The notes beneath the pieces were generated by a model, which saw nothing but the letters and a program-made list of their open reading frames with translations, searched no databases and was not told the DNA's origin. Below are positions 12,111 through 22,466 of a DNA stretch of 64,000 nucleotides, piece by piece (position 1 is the first letter of the stretch; each line of letters starts with the position of its first letter). Source of the stretch: Heterodera schachtii (Eukaryota > Nematoda > Chromadorea > Rhabditida > Heteroderidae); the NCBI GenBank assembly GCA_023374025.1, contig SIJG01000003.1, positions 1,518,416 to 1,582,415 of the forward strand, written 5' to 3'. A program made the position numbers and the translations under genes.

Positions 12111-12924
12111 TTAAGCAAATTTCTTTTTCCATATTCTCAGAGTATTACTTCCAATTCCCATTTTCTTAGCAATTATTTTGTCGCTGATTTTTGGATTTGC
12201 TTCTTTCATTTCGAAATATTGCTTCATCTTTCTCAATTTTTCATCAATGGTATATATATTTGGTTCTAAAAAGGAAAATAAATGAATCAAAATTTTTCTA
12301 ATAACTTTTACGGTATTTTGGCATCAATTCCTTTTTCCATTTTAAAAATGTCCTTTCACAAATGCCCAATTCCTTCACAAATTCTTTCTGTTTGCGTTGG
12401 CCATATAAACTTTTAAATTCATCAAATCGTTCAATGAATTCTTTCTTTTTCTTCTCATAAAATTTCATTTTATTTAAATTCAATTCTTTTTTCCATTTGT
12501 ATATTTTTTGGCGATTTGTGCCTAATAATTTTCCAATTTTCGTCTCAATTTTTGTTTGATTTTTCTTTTGGTATTTTCCTTTTTGTTTCAGCTTTTCTTT
12601 AATTGCTTCAAATTTTTGAATAATTTTTCTTTTCTGTAGATTATTTGGTTCTTCTTTCGTGTTTTGATCACTTTTGATAACATTTTGGTTGGAATATTTG
12701 CTCATTTGACCAATTTGGTTTGTCCCCATTTCTTCACCCGTTTGATCAACTGCTGCTAATTGTGAGTTCTCATTTCGTTCATTTCGCTCAATTTTGATCA
12801 CTTTTTCTTCACTTTCATTTTTGTCCCATTCTTCGCCGAATATTTCATCAAAATTTGGTCGGATTTTGCCAGAATCAATTATATAAACAAAACAAAATAT
12901 CAAAAATATTAAACGATGCAACAT
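12111..12924 (-). CDS. Secreted triple-HTH 'WKK' protein W1 (intact)
   Basis: Two exons on the minus strand (12924-12306 and 12265-12111; intron donor GTTATT, acceptor TTTTTAG) give 257 aa. A hydrophobic signal peptide (MLHRLIFLIFCFVYIIDSG) is followed by the box [18 protein letters not shown] (residues 20-37), a variable acidic and N/Q-rich linker (38-95), and three repeats that each end in a predicted helix-turn-helix with an invariant tryptophan and lysines: [16 protein letters not shown] (Trp144), LGICERTFLKWKKEL (Trp196) and MGIGSNTLRIWKKKF (Trp252). The HTH-like modules resemble transposase or homeodomain-like DNA-binding helices, but no catalytic domain exists. The protein is strongly basic after the linker. 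I do not recognise a named family; the DNA-binding role is inferred from motif shape only. Confidence 0.82.
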
Positions 12925-13028
12925 TTTACTTTTCGGAAATGGAATTATTTGCTTAAATGAATTTGATTTAATTTTTTTTTGATATTAATATTCATATTTT
13001 CTCTTCAACAAATTTACGTAATTCCGAG

Positions 13029-13048
13029 AGCGCAATCAATGATTTACT
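13029..13048 (-). promoter_or_regulatory. WKK promoter element upstream of W1
   Basis: On the minus strand this reads as a degenerate form of the family element AGTGAAA-N6-TTTCACT, about 105 bp before the W1 start codon. The conserved core is ATTGATT followed by a C-rich half. It is followed, as in other copies, by a GAAGAG-A-AAATA-type stretch and by AAATTCATTTAA shortly before the ATG. Confidence 0.45.
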
Positions 13049-13393
13049 CAGATTTTATTAAAATTATTTACGTAAAAAATTAATTAATGTGTAATAATCT
13101 TAAATATGTAATAAAATTAAAATATCATTTAAATTTATTCTTAGTTTTAGTTGAAATGCAAATTCTTTTTTGATTGCAAAATTTTATAACATCTAATAAA
13201 AAATAACAATTCATTTAAATTAACGATAATTTGGCTTAATTTTTTTTTTCATTTTTCAAAATAGGTATTTCTTTTAATTAGGACGCAAGTATTTGAATAT
13301 AAAAGGTCAAAATATGGCAATAAAAATGGGGACAAATCGCAAAATATGGGACATAAAATTGTACAAATGGACTTTTTCCCACTAATTATCCTT

Positions 13394-13596
13394 TTTCCAC
13401 TAAATTTGATGTCCATCCCCATTGGACCAAATATTATCTGATGAAATTTTGCCAATTTCTGCGCAGTTATCTACGCATGGATAAATTTAGGTAAAAACAA
13501 TGCTAATTTTTTTAATTTTAAATGATGAATAATATTAAAATAATTAATCAGCTAGCTAGCTAGCCACTTTTATATGAGAAAATTATTTTCAGACAC
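13394..13596 (+). pseudogene. Remnant of a third oxidase copy (exon 9)
   Basis: Positions 13402-13490 match exon 9 of the two oxidase copies: they translate as KFDVHPHW-TKYYLMKF-CQFL-like sequence and keep the donor (TTTAG|GTAAAA). The following intron still resembles the other copies, up to the TTTTCAG|ACA acceptor at about 13595. The acceptor before this exon is lost, and exons 8 and 10 are not recognisable. It lies just beyond W1, so the tandem oxidase-WKK array once extended further. Confidence 0.75.
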
Positions 13597-13757
13597 AAAT
13601 TTTTTATTTAGAATAATTTTTATTACAAGTTCATCTTAATATAAATAAATGCCTTTGGAAGCAAAGTAAGTATAACAGTTTTTTGCAAATAAATAAATAG
13701 TTTTGTTTAACTTTAATTTCATTATTTACTAAAAAAAAAATTAGTTAAATTGTTTAA

Positions 13758-16700
13758 TTAGACAACAATCCGAGTCCATTCTTCGCGTTTCTGTCGCCCA
13801 TAATAAATGTCGGTGATTGCTTTGTACAGTCTCTGCATAATGTTCAATGGTTCATCATCCGAATTTGGCATTGGAATTTGCATGTCCTCCATTCGGCCGG
13901 CACGCCCATTGCCCTGGCGGATGTACAAAATTCGGCCAACCGGCGTCACTACGCAAGCCGTACCGCATGCAAAAATTTGGCGCAGCTAAAATAGTTTTCA
14001 AAAATATATTTGAAAAGTTTTTTAATTTTTTTTAGTCCATTTATTTATAGGCACATGAATTTTGTCATATTTTTATGGATTGTCCTTCAACAAAACAGTA
14101 AAAATTGATTAACATTGTTGAACTATCCATTCACAGTATGATTTTCTAACATGTATAAAATTAATTTTTAAATTTGCAAATTGTAAAAAAGAATATAAAT
14201 TTTTTTTTAATTTTTCCTTGCTTATAAAATCGAATGAGGCAAAATCCTGACAAATTTTGATGAATTTTCGGAAACGAATAGGACAAAAATGAAGGTCAAG
14301 AAAATGCAATGGATAAAAGGCAACCAAAAACTGGTACAAGGTCGTTTCGTAAAACTGCCAATTTTACAGATTTTTCGAGAAGAATTGGTCACAACTTTTC
14401 TTAAGCCCAATCAAATTTAAATAATCTTGAAATCATACTATAGCTCTTGGCTTGCTCTATTAGCATAAAAAATTTCAGAAAAATTCATTGAGTTTTCCGA
14501 AAGTTATGCCTATTTTTTAACATTTTTGTCTAAGAGATATCGTGTGATACCAAGATTTTGTTGTGTTTAGAAAAAGTTATTTTAGAGTTTTCCTCGAAAA
14601 AATCTGTAAAATTGGCAGTTTTACGAAACGCCCATTTTAAATAAATTCATTTAATGCAAGCATTTAATATTTTTTATGTTTTATATTACTAAATTCAAAA
14701 CGTCTAAAATAATTTTTAAAAAAATTCCTTAATTTTTAGGAAAAAATGAATTTTTGTATTTAATATGCATTACTTTTGTCCTTATTTATAAAATTGATTC
14801 TGGCAAAATCCGACCAAATTTTGATGAAATATTCGGCGAAGAATGGAACAAAAATGAAAGTGAGATGAAAGTTGAGCAAAATGAGCGAAATAAGAACTCA
14901 CAATCAGCAGCAGTTGATCAAACGGGTGAAGAAATGAGGACAGACCCAATTGATCAAATGAGCGAATATTCCAATCAAAATATTATCAAAAGTGATCAAA
15001 ATACAAAAGTGGAACCAAATGACGAGCAAAAAAGAAAAATGATTCAAAAATTTGAAGCAATTAAAGAAAAGTTGAAGCAAAAAGGAAAATATCAACGAAA
15101 AACAGTGTCAAAATTGAGACTAAAATTGGAAAATTATTAGGCACATACCGCGAAAAAATATACAAATGGAAAAAAGAATTAAATTTAAATAAAAAGAAAA
15201 TCAAAATAATGAAAAATAGTTTTTATGAAACGAAAAAGAGAGAATTTATAAAACGATTTGCTGAATTTAAAAGTTTATATGGCCACGGCAAACAAAAAGA
15301 ATTTGCGAAGAAATTGGGCATTTGTGAAGAAACATTTTGGAAATGGAAAAAAGAATTGTTGCCAAAATATATTAAAAGTAAGAGAAATAAATGATTATTT
15401 TTGTGTAAATATTACTTATTAGCACCGAATAAATATACCAATGAGGATAAATTACAAAAGATGAAGCAATATTCCAAAATTAAAAAAAGGAATCCGAAAA
15501 TTGGTGACATAAAAATTGCAGAGAAATTGGAAATTGGAAGCACAACTTTGAAAAAGTGGAAAAAGAAATTTGCCTCAATTTTGTAAAAGTGATTTTTTGA
15601 AGTGTGCTAGTTTTTGTAATGAATATTTTTCAATTATATTTTATTCACATTTGCATTATCCTTTTTCTGTCATTAAAATAATCTTTTTTTCATTTAGTGC
15701 TTTAAAAAATTGAAAATTATATTCAGCTAATTAATTAAATTTATTTTTTACTTTTTTTGTATTTGTTTGAATATTCGGGTAAAAAATTGTTTTAAATTTT
15801 AAATTTTTGATTTGAATCCCAAATCACTGACTTTTTTCATCGTTTTTTAAACGATATGATAAAGTTAGAGATTAATTAAATATAAATTTACGAAAAATGT
15901 GTGGCAACTTTTCTTTAATCGTGACGAAATAATTTGTTAAATTTGATGATTAATTTACTGTTTTTAATTTATTAGGCTAATTAATCATAATATTTGTTCA
16001 TTTTTGCATTTGTCATTCTGTCAAAATTGTTTATAAATTAAATTTTGGTCCGTCTATGTAATTTTCGTCGTATTTAAACAAAGCCAATGAAAGAATAGTT
16101 CGAGATTAAATAAAGAAATGAAAAACTATTGACGATTAATGACGAATTATTAATTTACGAGAGCGATAATTATAATTGATACGAAATAAAAATATTTGTA
16201 AATAATTTTTTATAAAAATTTTAGTGAAAATTTGATTTCACTGCTCTTTTCAATTAGATAAAACATAAATAATAAATGAATATTGAATAACATCAAAAAG
16301 CGAAGAAAGATTAAATAAATTCATTTAATGCAATAAATTCGTAATATTATATATTTTTAAACCTCATGAATTTGCTATTTATAATAATTTTATTTGCTTT
16401 TGGAACTGAATCCAGCAAAATCCGACCAAATTTTGATGAAATATTCGGCGAAGAATGGGACAAAAATGAAAAAGAAAATGGGAATGTATCAATTGATCAA
16501 ATTCAAAATGATCAGAATATTACTCAAAGTGATCAAAATACGAAAGAAGAACAAAATAATGAACAGAAAAAAGAAATAATTGAAAAATTTGAAGCAATTA
16601 AAGAAAAGTTAAAGCAAAAAGGAAAATATCAAAAGAAAAACAGTGTCAAAATTGAGGGGAAAATTGCAAAATTATTAGGCGCAAATCGAGACAAAATATA

Positions 16701-19489
16701 TAAATGGAAAAAAGAATTAAAATTAAATAAAAAGAAAACGATGGAAAAGAGTTTTTATGAGGAGAAAAAGAAGGAATTTATTGAACGATTTGACGAATTT
16801 AAAAGTTTATATGGCCAAAGCAAACAGAAAGAATTTGTGAAGGAATTGGGCATTTCTGAAGAAACATTTCGAAAATGGAAAAAAGAATTGGTGCCAAAAT
16901 ATCATAAAAGTAAGGAATCAAATTTATTTTTGGAAATTATTTAAATTTATATTTAAGAACAAAATAAGTATTCCAATGAGAATAAATTAAAAATCATGAA
17001 TCAATATTTTGCAATTAAAGAAGGAAATCCAAAAATCAAGGACCAATTCATTGCAGAGAAATTGGAAATTGGAAGCACAACTTTGAAAATGTGGAAAAAG
17101 AAATTTGCCTTAATTTCGACCATTTGATTTTGAGGGGGTAACCGGCTCAAAATATTTTTCAAAAGCAAAAAAAAAAAAAATTTTATTTGTTCATTCATTA
17201 GCATTCCCTAAAGCGTTTTTCACCCAATAAAAGTTTCGTTTTTCTGGGTTTTGTGACCCGCCAGTCTTCGAAAATTTTTTTAAATTATCCAAAATTTTAC
17301 CCGTTTTTCGTCGATCGCTTTTTTCAATTCATGCATTGTTGGATAGCGTTCTCGAACATGAAATTGGTTCCATTCTCGAGCAATTGTGAGCAGTGAATCG
17401 CGTACCACCCCGGGCAAAATTAGTCCATCGTCAAGTGGCGGTGTGACTAATTCAAATTCTATAAATTAGATGGAATTTTAATACAAAATCACAAATATAA
17501 AAAAAACAAAATTAAAATTCTCTGATAATTAATATAATTAAACTTACAAATACGGAATTAAGAAAAAGAATAATCTATTCTTTAAGTGTTTTGAAAAGAA
17601 TTAATTCAAATTTCATTTGAGTGATCATTTTTTAAAACATTTTTTTTTAATTTTATACCGCCAGCCTCGTTTTGCCAGAAGACAAAAATATTCATTGAGC
17701 CAGCCTCAGTAATTTTTTCATCCTTTCCTTCCAACCACAACACTTGTTGACAGCCAAGCTCAGTCGCCTGTTTTCCAATCAGTATCCCTGGCGCATAATT
17801 ACTAAAAAAAAAATTTAAATTTTATAATTTAAAAATATTTTTCGAATTTATACTCTAATAGATTTTTTCAAAAATAAATTTATACAAAAACGGTTTTCAA
17901 TAATTCCACCCTTGAAAACCATTATAGCAGGGATTTTCCCGGGACTTTCCGATGCCCAAGTAACGACATTTTTCTCGTCCCGAAAATTAAGGCCTTCCCG
18001 ACCAAAACTTCTATTTTTTTTTTCACGTCACCGAAATATCACTGTAAGAAACTGAAATTTGGGATTTCTGAAATTATACCATGGCGAAGAAATTCCAAAA
18101 AATTTTCGACAAACTAACCATCCCATTTTGTATTGGCCAACACCGCCGGGCGATGTTCTGGCCAAATTCGGGTCGGCCAAAAGTGCAATTGGCTTCGGAG
18201 AATGGGCAGCTTCCCCAATGTCGCCAGCTGGTCCTGTTACTATGAACAGTTTGGAACCGGTTGACCATCCTTCGATCAATGTTGGATCAGTGCCGATCAT
18301 TGTGGGTCGAATGTACAGCGATGCTTCGTCCGAACTTGGCACCCAATCCTGGTCAATCCGCACCAATTCGTCAATGATTTTCAGCAGTTCATTTCCGTCA
18401 AAATCCTGCAAGCTTCTTATATATGTTGACGAAAATTAATTGATCAATTTAAGCAAAAATTTATGCTATATATCACATCGACAAAGGGACGACGGACAAA
18501 GGACCCACAAAGACAAACGACTAAAATTTCTTTAAAATCAGCGTTGCGATAATTTTTTAAAAAGTTTTTTTTAATAAATAGAATCATTTTATCTTTTTAT
18601 TATATATTGTGGGTCATTTGTCCGTGGTCTTTTGTCTTTGTGTGTACGTTTCCGTGGGCCTTTTGTCACTGCACCCTTCAAAAGCCACCGAAATTGTGTT
18701 TTCTTTTTTTAAAGGACATGAAATGAAATTTTTTTTTTGGATAATTCGGTGGTCAAAGTAACTTTTAAACTATTTTACTTTTGTTCCAACGAATTTTTTC
18801 GACTTGGATGATACACAAAAACAGGCGGACAATGATTTTTCCCATTAATAATGTCCCAGTTTTCAAAAAAAAAAAAAAAATTCTATGCCCGATGTGGCAC
18901 TGATTTGCGAGATTTCTGGCAGTACAACATTACCAATTCGGATTAACGTTAATCTTACCGGTAGCATTAAGCGTGCCGCTGTTCGTCTCATCCGTGCAAT
19001 ATTCATTTCGGGACGAAATAGTCGAATATGGTTGTCCTGACCACGGTAAGCCTTCATGCCTTCAAACAGTTCGATGGCATAATGTAAAGCCTAATTAAAA
19101 TTTATTAAAATTATTTTTAAAATTGATTTGCCCCACCTTTGCCCCGGGGTGCAATTGGAGCGGATGTAATGGCGAAATCAACGGTTTTCCCCAGCCATTG
19201 GCATCGGACCAGTCTACCTCCATCATATGGTCCGAAAAATGTTGGCCAAATTTCAATTGGCCAGGAGCAAACGGTTTCGGCCTTAATTCTTGGCCGGACG
19301 CTTGCACAATGCTCAATTCGTCGTGCTAATTAAAATATTTTTAAATTCAATTTTAATATTAAAAAATTAATAAACAAAACCTACCAAAAATGTTTGTCTA
19401 ATATTTGAAACTGTGGAGAATTTAAGCACAAATGAATTCAATTGTTTTGCAGAAGAGAATAAAATTTTTGTTGCAATTTTTGTGTCCAT
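13758..19489 (-). CDS. bcat-1: Branched-chain amino-acid aminotransferase, mitochondrial
   Basis: Seven minus-strand exons (19489-19385, 19325-19137, 19090-18959, 18405-18119, 17801-17659, 17458-17301, 13985-13758) join in frame to 413 aa, the usual BCAT length plus leader. The N terminus ([17 protein letters not shown]) looks like a mitochondrial presequence. Class IV aminotransferase landmarks are present: [48 protein letters not shown] with the PLP lysine at Lys235, [11 protein letters not shown], and [17 protein letters not shown]. It transfers amino groups between Leu/Ile/Val and 2-oxoglutarate. The mammalian redox CxxC is changed to Cys349-V-V-Thr352. The last intron (13986-17300, 3.3 kb) contains WKK genes W2 and W3 and a relic on the opposite strand. 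The start was chosen because it gives the leader and precedes an open first exon. Confidence 0.95.
14222..14302 (+). pseudogene. WKK-family N-terminal relic (W8)
   Basis: This short stretch in the aminotransferase intron matches the coding sequence of the [18 protein letters not shown] box with several substitutions and an indel. For example, aaattttgatgaattttcgg corresponds to NFDEIFG, followed by an altered GAATGGGACAAAAATGAA. No open frame remains. It lies immediately upstream of the MITE at 14340-14633 and of W2. Confidence 0.6.
14340..14633. mobile_element. MITE-like inverted-repeat element upstream of W2
   Basis: Inverted arms of about 35 bp (left containing cgtaaaactgccaattttac at 14349, right its reverse complement near 14600-14630) bound a roughly 294-bp AT-rich block without coding sequence. 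No clear target duplication was found. It sits between the WKK relic at 14222 and the W2 gene, where the family promoter element would be expected, and may have disrupted that promoter. Confidence 0.65.
14746..15586 (+). pseudogene. WKK-family copy W2 (two frameshifts)
   Basis: The copy has the full family layout: signal region, [18 protein letters not shown], linker with [11 protein letters not shown], three repeats ending [31 protein letters not shown] and [15 protein letters not shown], an intron 15378-15422 (GTAAGA..TTAG) and a final stop at 15586. Two single-base losses break it. The ATG at 14746 is out of frame with the signal peptide (TGT-AT-TTA where relatives have TGTCAT-TTA), and the A-run near 15100 is one base short, which brings a stop at 15140. 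The rest is nearly identical to intact members, so the loss is recent, or the base loss in the A-run could be a sequence error. It is nested in the aminotransferase intron on the opposite strand. Confidence 0.8.
15587..16365 (+). promoter_or_regulatory. W2-W3 spacer with W3 promoter palindrome (16223-16242)
   Basis: No gene is seen between the stop of W2 and the start of W3. At 16223-16242 the sequence is a perfect inverted repeat, AGTGAAA-ATTTGA-TTTCACT, 123 bp before the W3 start codon. It is followed by the AAATTCATTTAATGCAA box about 30 bp before the ATG. The same elements stand in the same order before W5, and in altered form before W1, W4 and W7, so this is probably the family promoter. 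Confidence 0.6.
16366..17127 (+). CDS. Secreted triple-HTH 'WKK' protein W3 (intact)
   Basis: Exons 16366-16909 and 16958-17127 (GTAAGG..TTTAAG) join in frame to 237 aa. Residues 1-17 form a signal peptide ([17 protein letters not shown]), followed by [18 protein letters not shown], a shortened linker rich in N, Q and D (36-65), and three repeats with HTH-like ends: [16 protein letters not shown] (Trp114), [15 protein letters not shown] (Trp171) and [15 protein letters not shown] (Trp227). Spacing of the tryptophans is 57 and 56 residues, so the body is a true tandem repeat. Each unit starts with a basic helix such as [13 protein letters not shown]. The gene lies within the last intron of the aminotransferase, antisense to it, with its own promoter palindrome. 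Function unknown; secretion and nucleic-acid binding are inferred. Confidence 0.85.
18480..18672. repeat. Foldback repeat in aminotransferase intron 3
   Basis: A block beginning gacaaagggacgacggacaa and ending near gtgggccttttgtcactgca carries several inverted copies of a GGACAAAGGACCCACAAAGAC-type motif (for example ttgtgggtcatttgtccgtg at 18607). It has no coding potential and no clear target duplication. It is probably a degenerate MITE. Confidence 0.5.
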
Positions 19490-20399
19490 TTTTTATTAGA
19501 TAAATATTTTTAATCTTAAACAAATTATGTCAAAAAATTTAATTATAATTTTAATTTGGAAAAATAAATATTATTTTCGAAAGAGATCATTTTGGTAGGT
19601 GCAATCACTTCACTTTACATGTAGTGGCAAGGTTTTTCTCCTTTTTTGTAATATTTATTAATCAATTTGTAGGTTTGTGATTAATGTGAATTAATCATTT
19701 GAATTGGTTGGATGAATGAGAAAATGTGCGAAAAATTGCGTTTTTGTTGCGTTAATTTTTTTTTAATAATTTGGACAAATTTTCGGCCTTTAATTTTAAT
19801 GCTGTTAAATAATATAAATTCAAATAATAATAAAATAATAATAATATCCAGTTATCCGATTGTAAATTTCTTCTTATTTCCCCCCTAAAAATCGAATTTT
19901 TGATTTTAAATTCGAATTCCAAGAGATTTTGAGAAATTTTTCTCTTTTATGGAAATTTACGATATGTCCATATTTTTGCGATTTAGATCTATATTTTATG
20001 GTCATATTTCGCGAATTTTTTATATCAATCAATAGATTTGCGTACAAAGAAAAATTTTGAAAAATGGAAAAAAAAGTTTTTTAATTTTTTCGAAGGTTTG
20101 AAATTTTACAATCAAAAAATAATTTGCATTTAATCTAAAGCTTTGAGTAAATTAAAATGTATATTTTAAGCCAATTAAAAATATTAAACTTTATTAGATA
20201 TTAATCTTATTTTTTTATTAAAATCTTATTAAAATCAGAGTAAGAAATTGATTTCACTATACAATTTTACTAATGACAAAGATTTATTAAAGAGAGGAAA
20301 TACAAATAATAAAATTAAAATTAATATTAAAAAGCCAATAAACACTAAACAAATTCATTTATGCATTAAATGCATTAAATTCGATTTCTCAAAAGTAAA
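19490..20399. other. Intergenic between aminotransferase start and W4
   Basis: No coding sequence. The W4 promoter palindrome is present in imperfect form at about 20238-20257 (AGTAAGAAATTGATTTCACT), followed by the family GAGGAAATACAAATAA and AAATTCATTTA stretches. The aminotransferase promoter must lie in the first part of this block. Confidence 0.5.
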
Positions 20400-21068
20400 A
20401 TGAATTTGTGTCATCTAATTATTTTTTCATTTTGCTTTATTTATAAAATTGAATCCGCTAAAATGCGATCAAATTTTGAGGAAATCTTCGGCGAAGGATG
20501 GGACAAAAACGAAAATGAAAAAAATGCGATCAAAATTGAGAAAAATGAGCGAAATGAAAACTCACAATCAGCAGCAGTTGATCAAACGGGTGGAGAAATG
20601 GGGACAGACCCAATTGACTAACAAAAAAGAAAAATGATCCAAAAATTTGAAGCAATTATAAAAAAGTTGAGAGAAAAAAGAAAATTCAGAAGCAAAGACA
20701 GAAACAAAATTGAGGCGAAAATTGGAAAATTATTAGGTGAAATCGCAACAAAATATACAAATGGAAAAAAGAAATGAATAATTTAAATAAAAGAATTGAA
20801 AAGAATTTTTATGATGAGAAAAAGAAAGAATTCATCGAACGATATCATCAAAGTAAAAATTATTTATTTTTAATATTAAAATTAAATTTTTTAAGAACAA
20901 AATAAATATTCCAATGAAGATAAATTGATGAAGTTGAAGAAATATTTTAAAATTGAAGAAAAAAATTCGACAATTAGCGAAGAAATAATTGCAAATAAAT
21001 TGGGAATTGGAAGAGCAACTTTGAATAAATGGAAAAAGAATTTGCTTCAGTTTAGGAAAAGTGATTGA
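20400..21068 (+). pseudogene. WKK-family copy W4 (internal deletions)
   Basis: The signal peptide and the KMRSNFEEIFGEGWDKNE box are open from the ATG at 20400, and the linker reads to GTDPID before a stop. Compared with W1, part of the linker is deleted there. The first HTH repeat is frameshifted (LLGEIATKYTNG-type reading), and the second repeat lost everything from the FDEFKSL helix through its KWKK motif. The terminal exon (about 20898-21068) keeps NKYSNEDKLMKLKKYF and LGIGRATLNKWKK, with a missing base in the AAGAAATTT run. A truncated 73-aa secreted peptide could still be made. Confidence 0.8.
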
Positions 21069-22466
21069 AGGATTTTATGTTATTTGTTATTTGATCGATG
21101 TATAAATATTATTTTCACAGGGATTTTGCTCGTTTTTCGTCAGCTAATAAGTGGAAATAAAAGCATTTTTATTTTTTTTTAAATAAATTCCAAAATTTAA
21201 AAACTTCCTATTTTTAATTGTATTAAAACAGTCTTTTGCAAATATTTTTTTTTGCATTTTTCTGTTTCTTTTTGTTGAATTTTTGTCAAATTAAAATGAA
21301 AACTTAAGAAAATTCAAAAACTCCAAAAAATGGATAAAAAATTTTAAGTCTAAAAAAATAAGTCAGCTAATCATCAATCTGAAATAAAACTGAATTTAAT
21401 TCAATATTTTAATCCACGATATTTATAAAAAAATATCCTAAAATTATTTTCAAAATTTGGCTTAAAATCTTTTTTAGTTTTCGCCAAATTTTATAATTGA
21501 ATAAACATAGCACAATGAGGACAGACATCAAATTACCTGCATAATTCACAAATAATCCTGCTGGTTGTCGAGCCGTATATTCCGCCGAGTGCCATCCAAA
21601 ATGTCAACGACGCATTTGTTTGGCACTTTTCCAAATTTTTTAGATTGCCGTTCGCTGCAACGGCTTTACCTCGTTGGTGTTCTCAGAATACCAGGCACGA
21701 AAAAAGTATTGGCACATTAGGACTAATTTATATGTGCGTAAAATTACAAGGAAATTCTAAATATTTATTTTACTGGGCTGTCTGAAACGCATGGAAAACA
21801 TCTTTATAGCTTGGTTTTAAGCTTATAGGATAGATAATCTCTGCCCAGCTTAAGGATGAAAAAATCCGTAAAAAATAATTTAAAAATGAAAATTTGCTTT
21901 TTGTTACGTTATTTTTCTAAAAATTAATAAAATTAAATTTGTTTTCTTTTTCTTCTAAAAGTGTTTTTAAATGTATTATCCTTTAAAGATTTTTAACTAG
22001 GAAATTTTAGGTCCATATTTGACGATTTATGTCGATATTTTGTGGACCGTTTTCGCAATTTATAATTTTTCGCGCTAATTAAAGAAACATTTAGAAAAAA
22101 AAGCCAAAAAAAAAATCGATGTCCAATTAGCAGAAATCTAAATGAATTGTCAAATTTTAAATACAAGGTCTAAAATTTTGCAGAAAATTCTTAGATTTTA
22201 TAAATTCAAATGTATATTTTGATTTAAATAAGAAAATATAAAATATTATTTATTTATTAATTTAATTTTTACGAAATCTTTTATTAAAAATCTAAGTGAA
22301 AAATTGATTTCACTATTCGACAATTTGTGAAGAGGAAATACAAATAACAAAATGAATATATTAAAATTAAAAAGCGATTAAAATTATAAATTCATTTAAT
22401 GCAATAAATTCGATTTCCAAAAAATTCGTAATATTTGTTTATAACAATTTTTTTAAATAAATATCC
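21069..22466. other. Spacer before W5 with one orphan exon and the W5 promoter
   Basis: Most of the spacer is AT-rich and featureless apart from the possible minus-strand exon near 21547-21690. At 22295-22314 stands a perfect AGTGAAA-AATTGA-TTTCACT palindrome, 153 bp before the W5 start. It is followed by GAAGAGGAAATACAAATAAC and the AAATTCATTTAATGCAA box. Confidence 0.5.
21547..21690 (-). CDS. Possible orphan exon, function unknown
   Basis: The minus strand is open and less AT-rich than its surroundings. It reads through VAANGNLKNLEKCQ and NASLTFWMALGGIYGSTTSR to ICELC, and ends at a good donor (TTATGCAG|GTAATT, minus strand, about 21538). The 5' boundary is unclear because an in-frame stop lies upstream without an obvious acceptor. 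It has no recognisable domain. Together with the exon near 23854-24100 it might belong to one disrupted minus-strand gene into which W5 was inserted; this is speculation. Confidence 0.3.

Noticed and set aside
12298..12924. Reading the WKK proteins as transposases
   Set aside because: They carry signal peptides and HTH-like repeats only, no DDE or other catalytic domain, and no terminal inverted repeats or target duplications were found around the copies.
18059..18439. 126-residue plus-strand frame
   Set aside because: It is antisense to BCAT exon 4, which contains the PLP lysine and family motifs.
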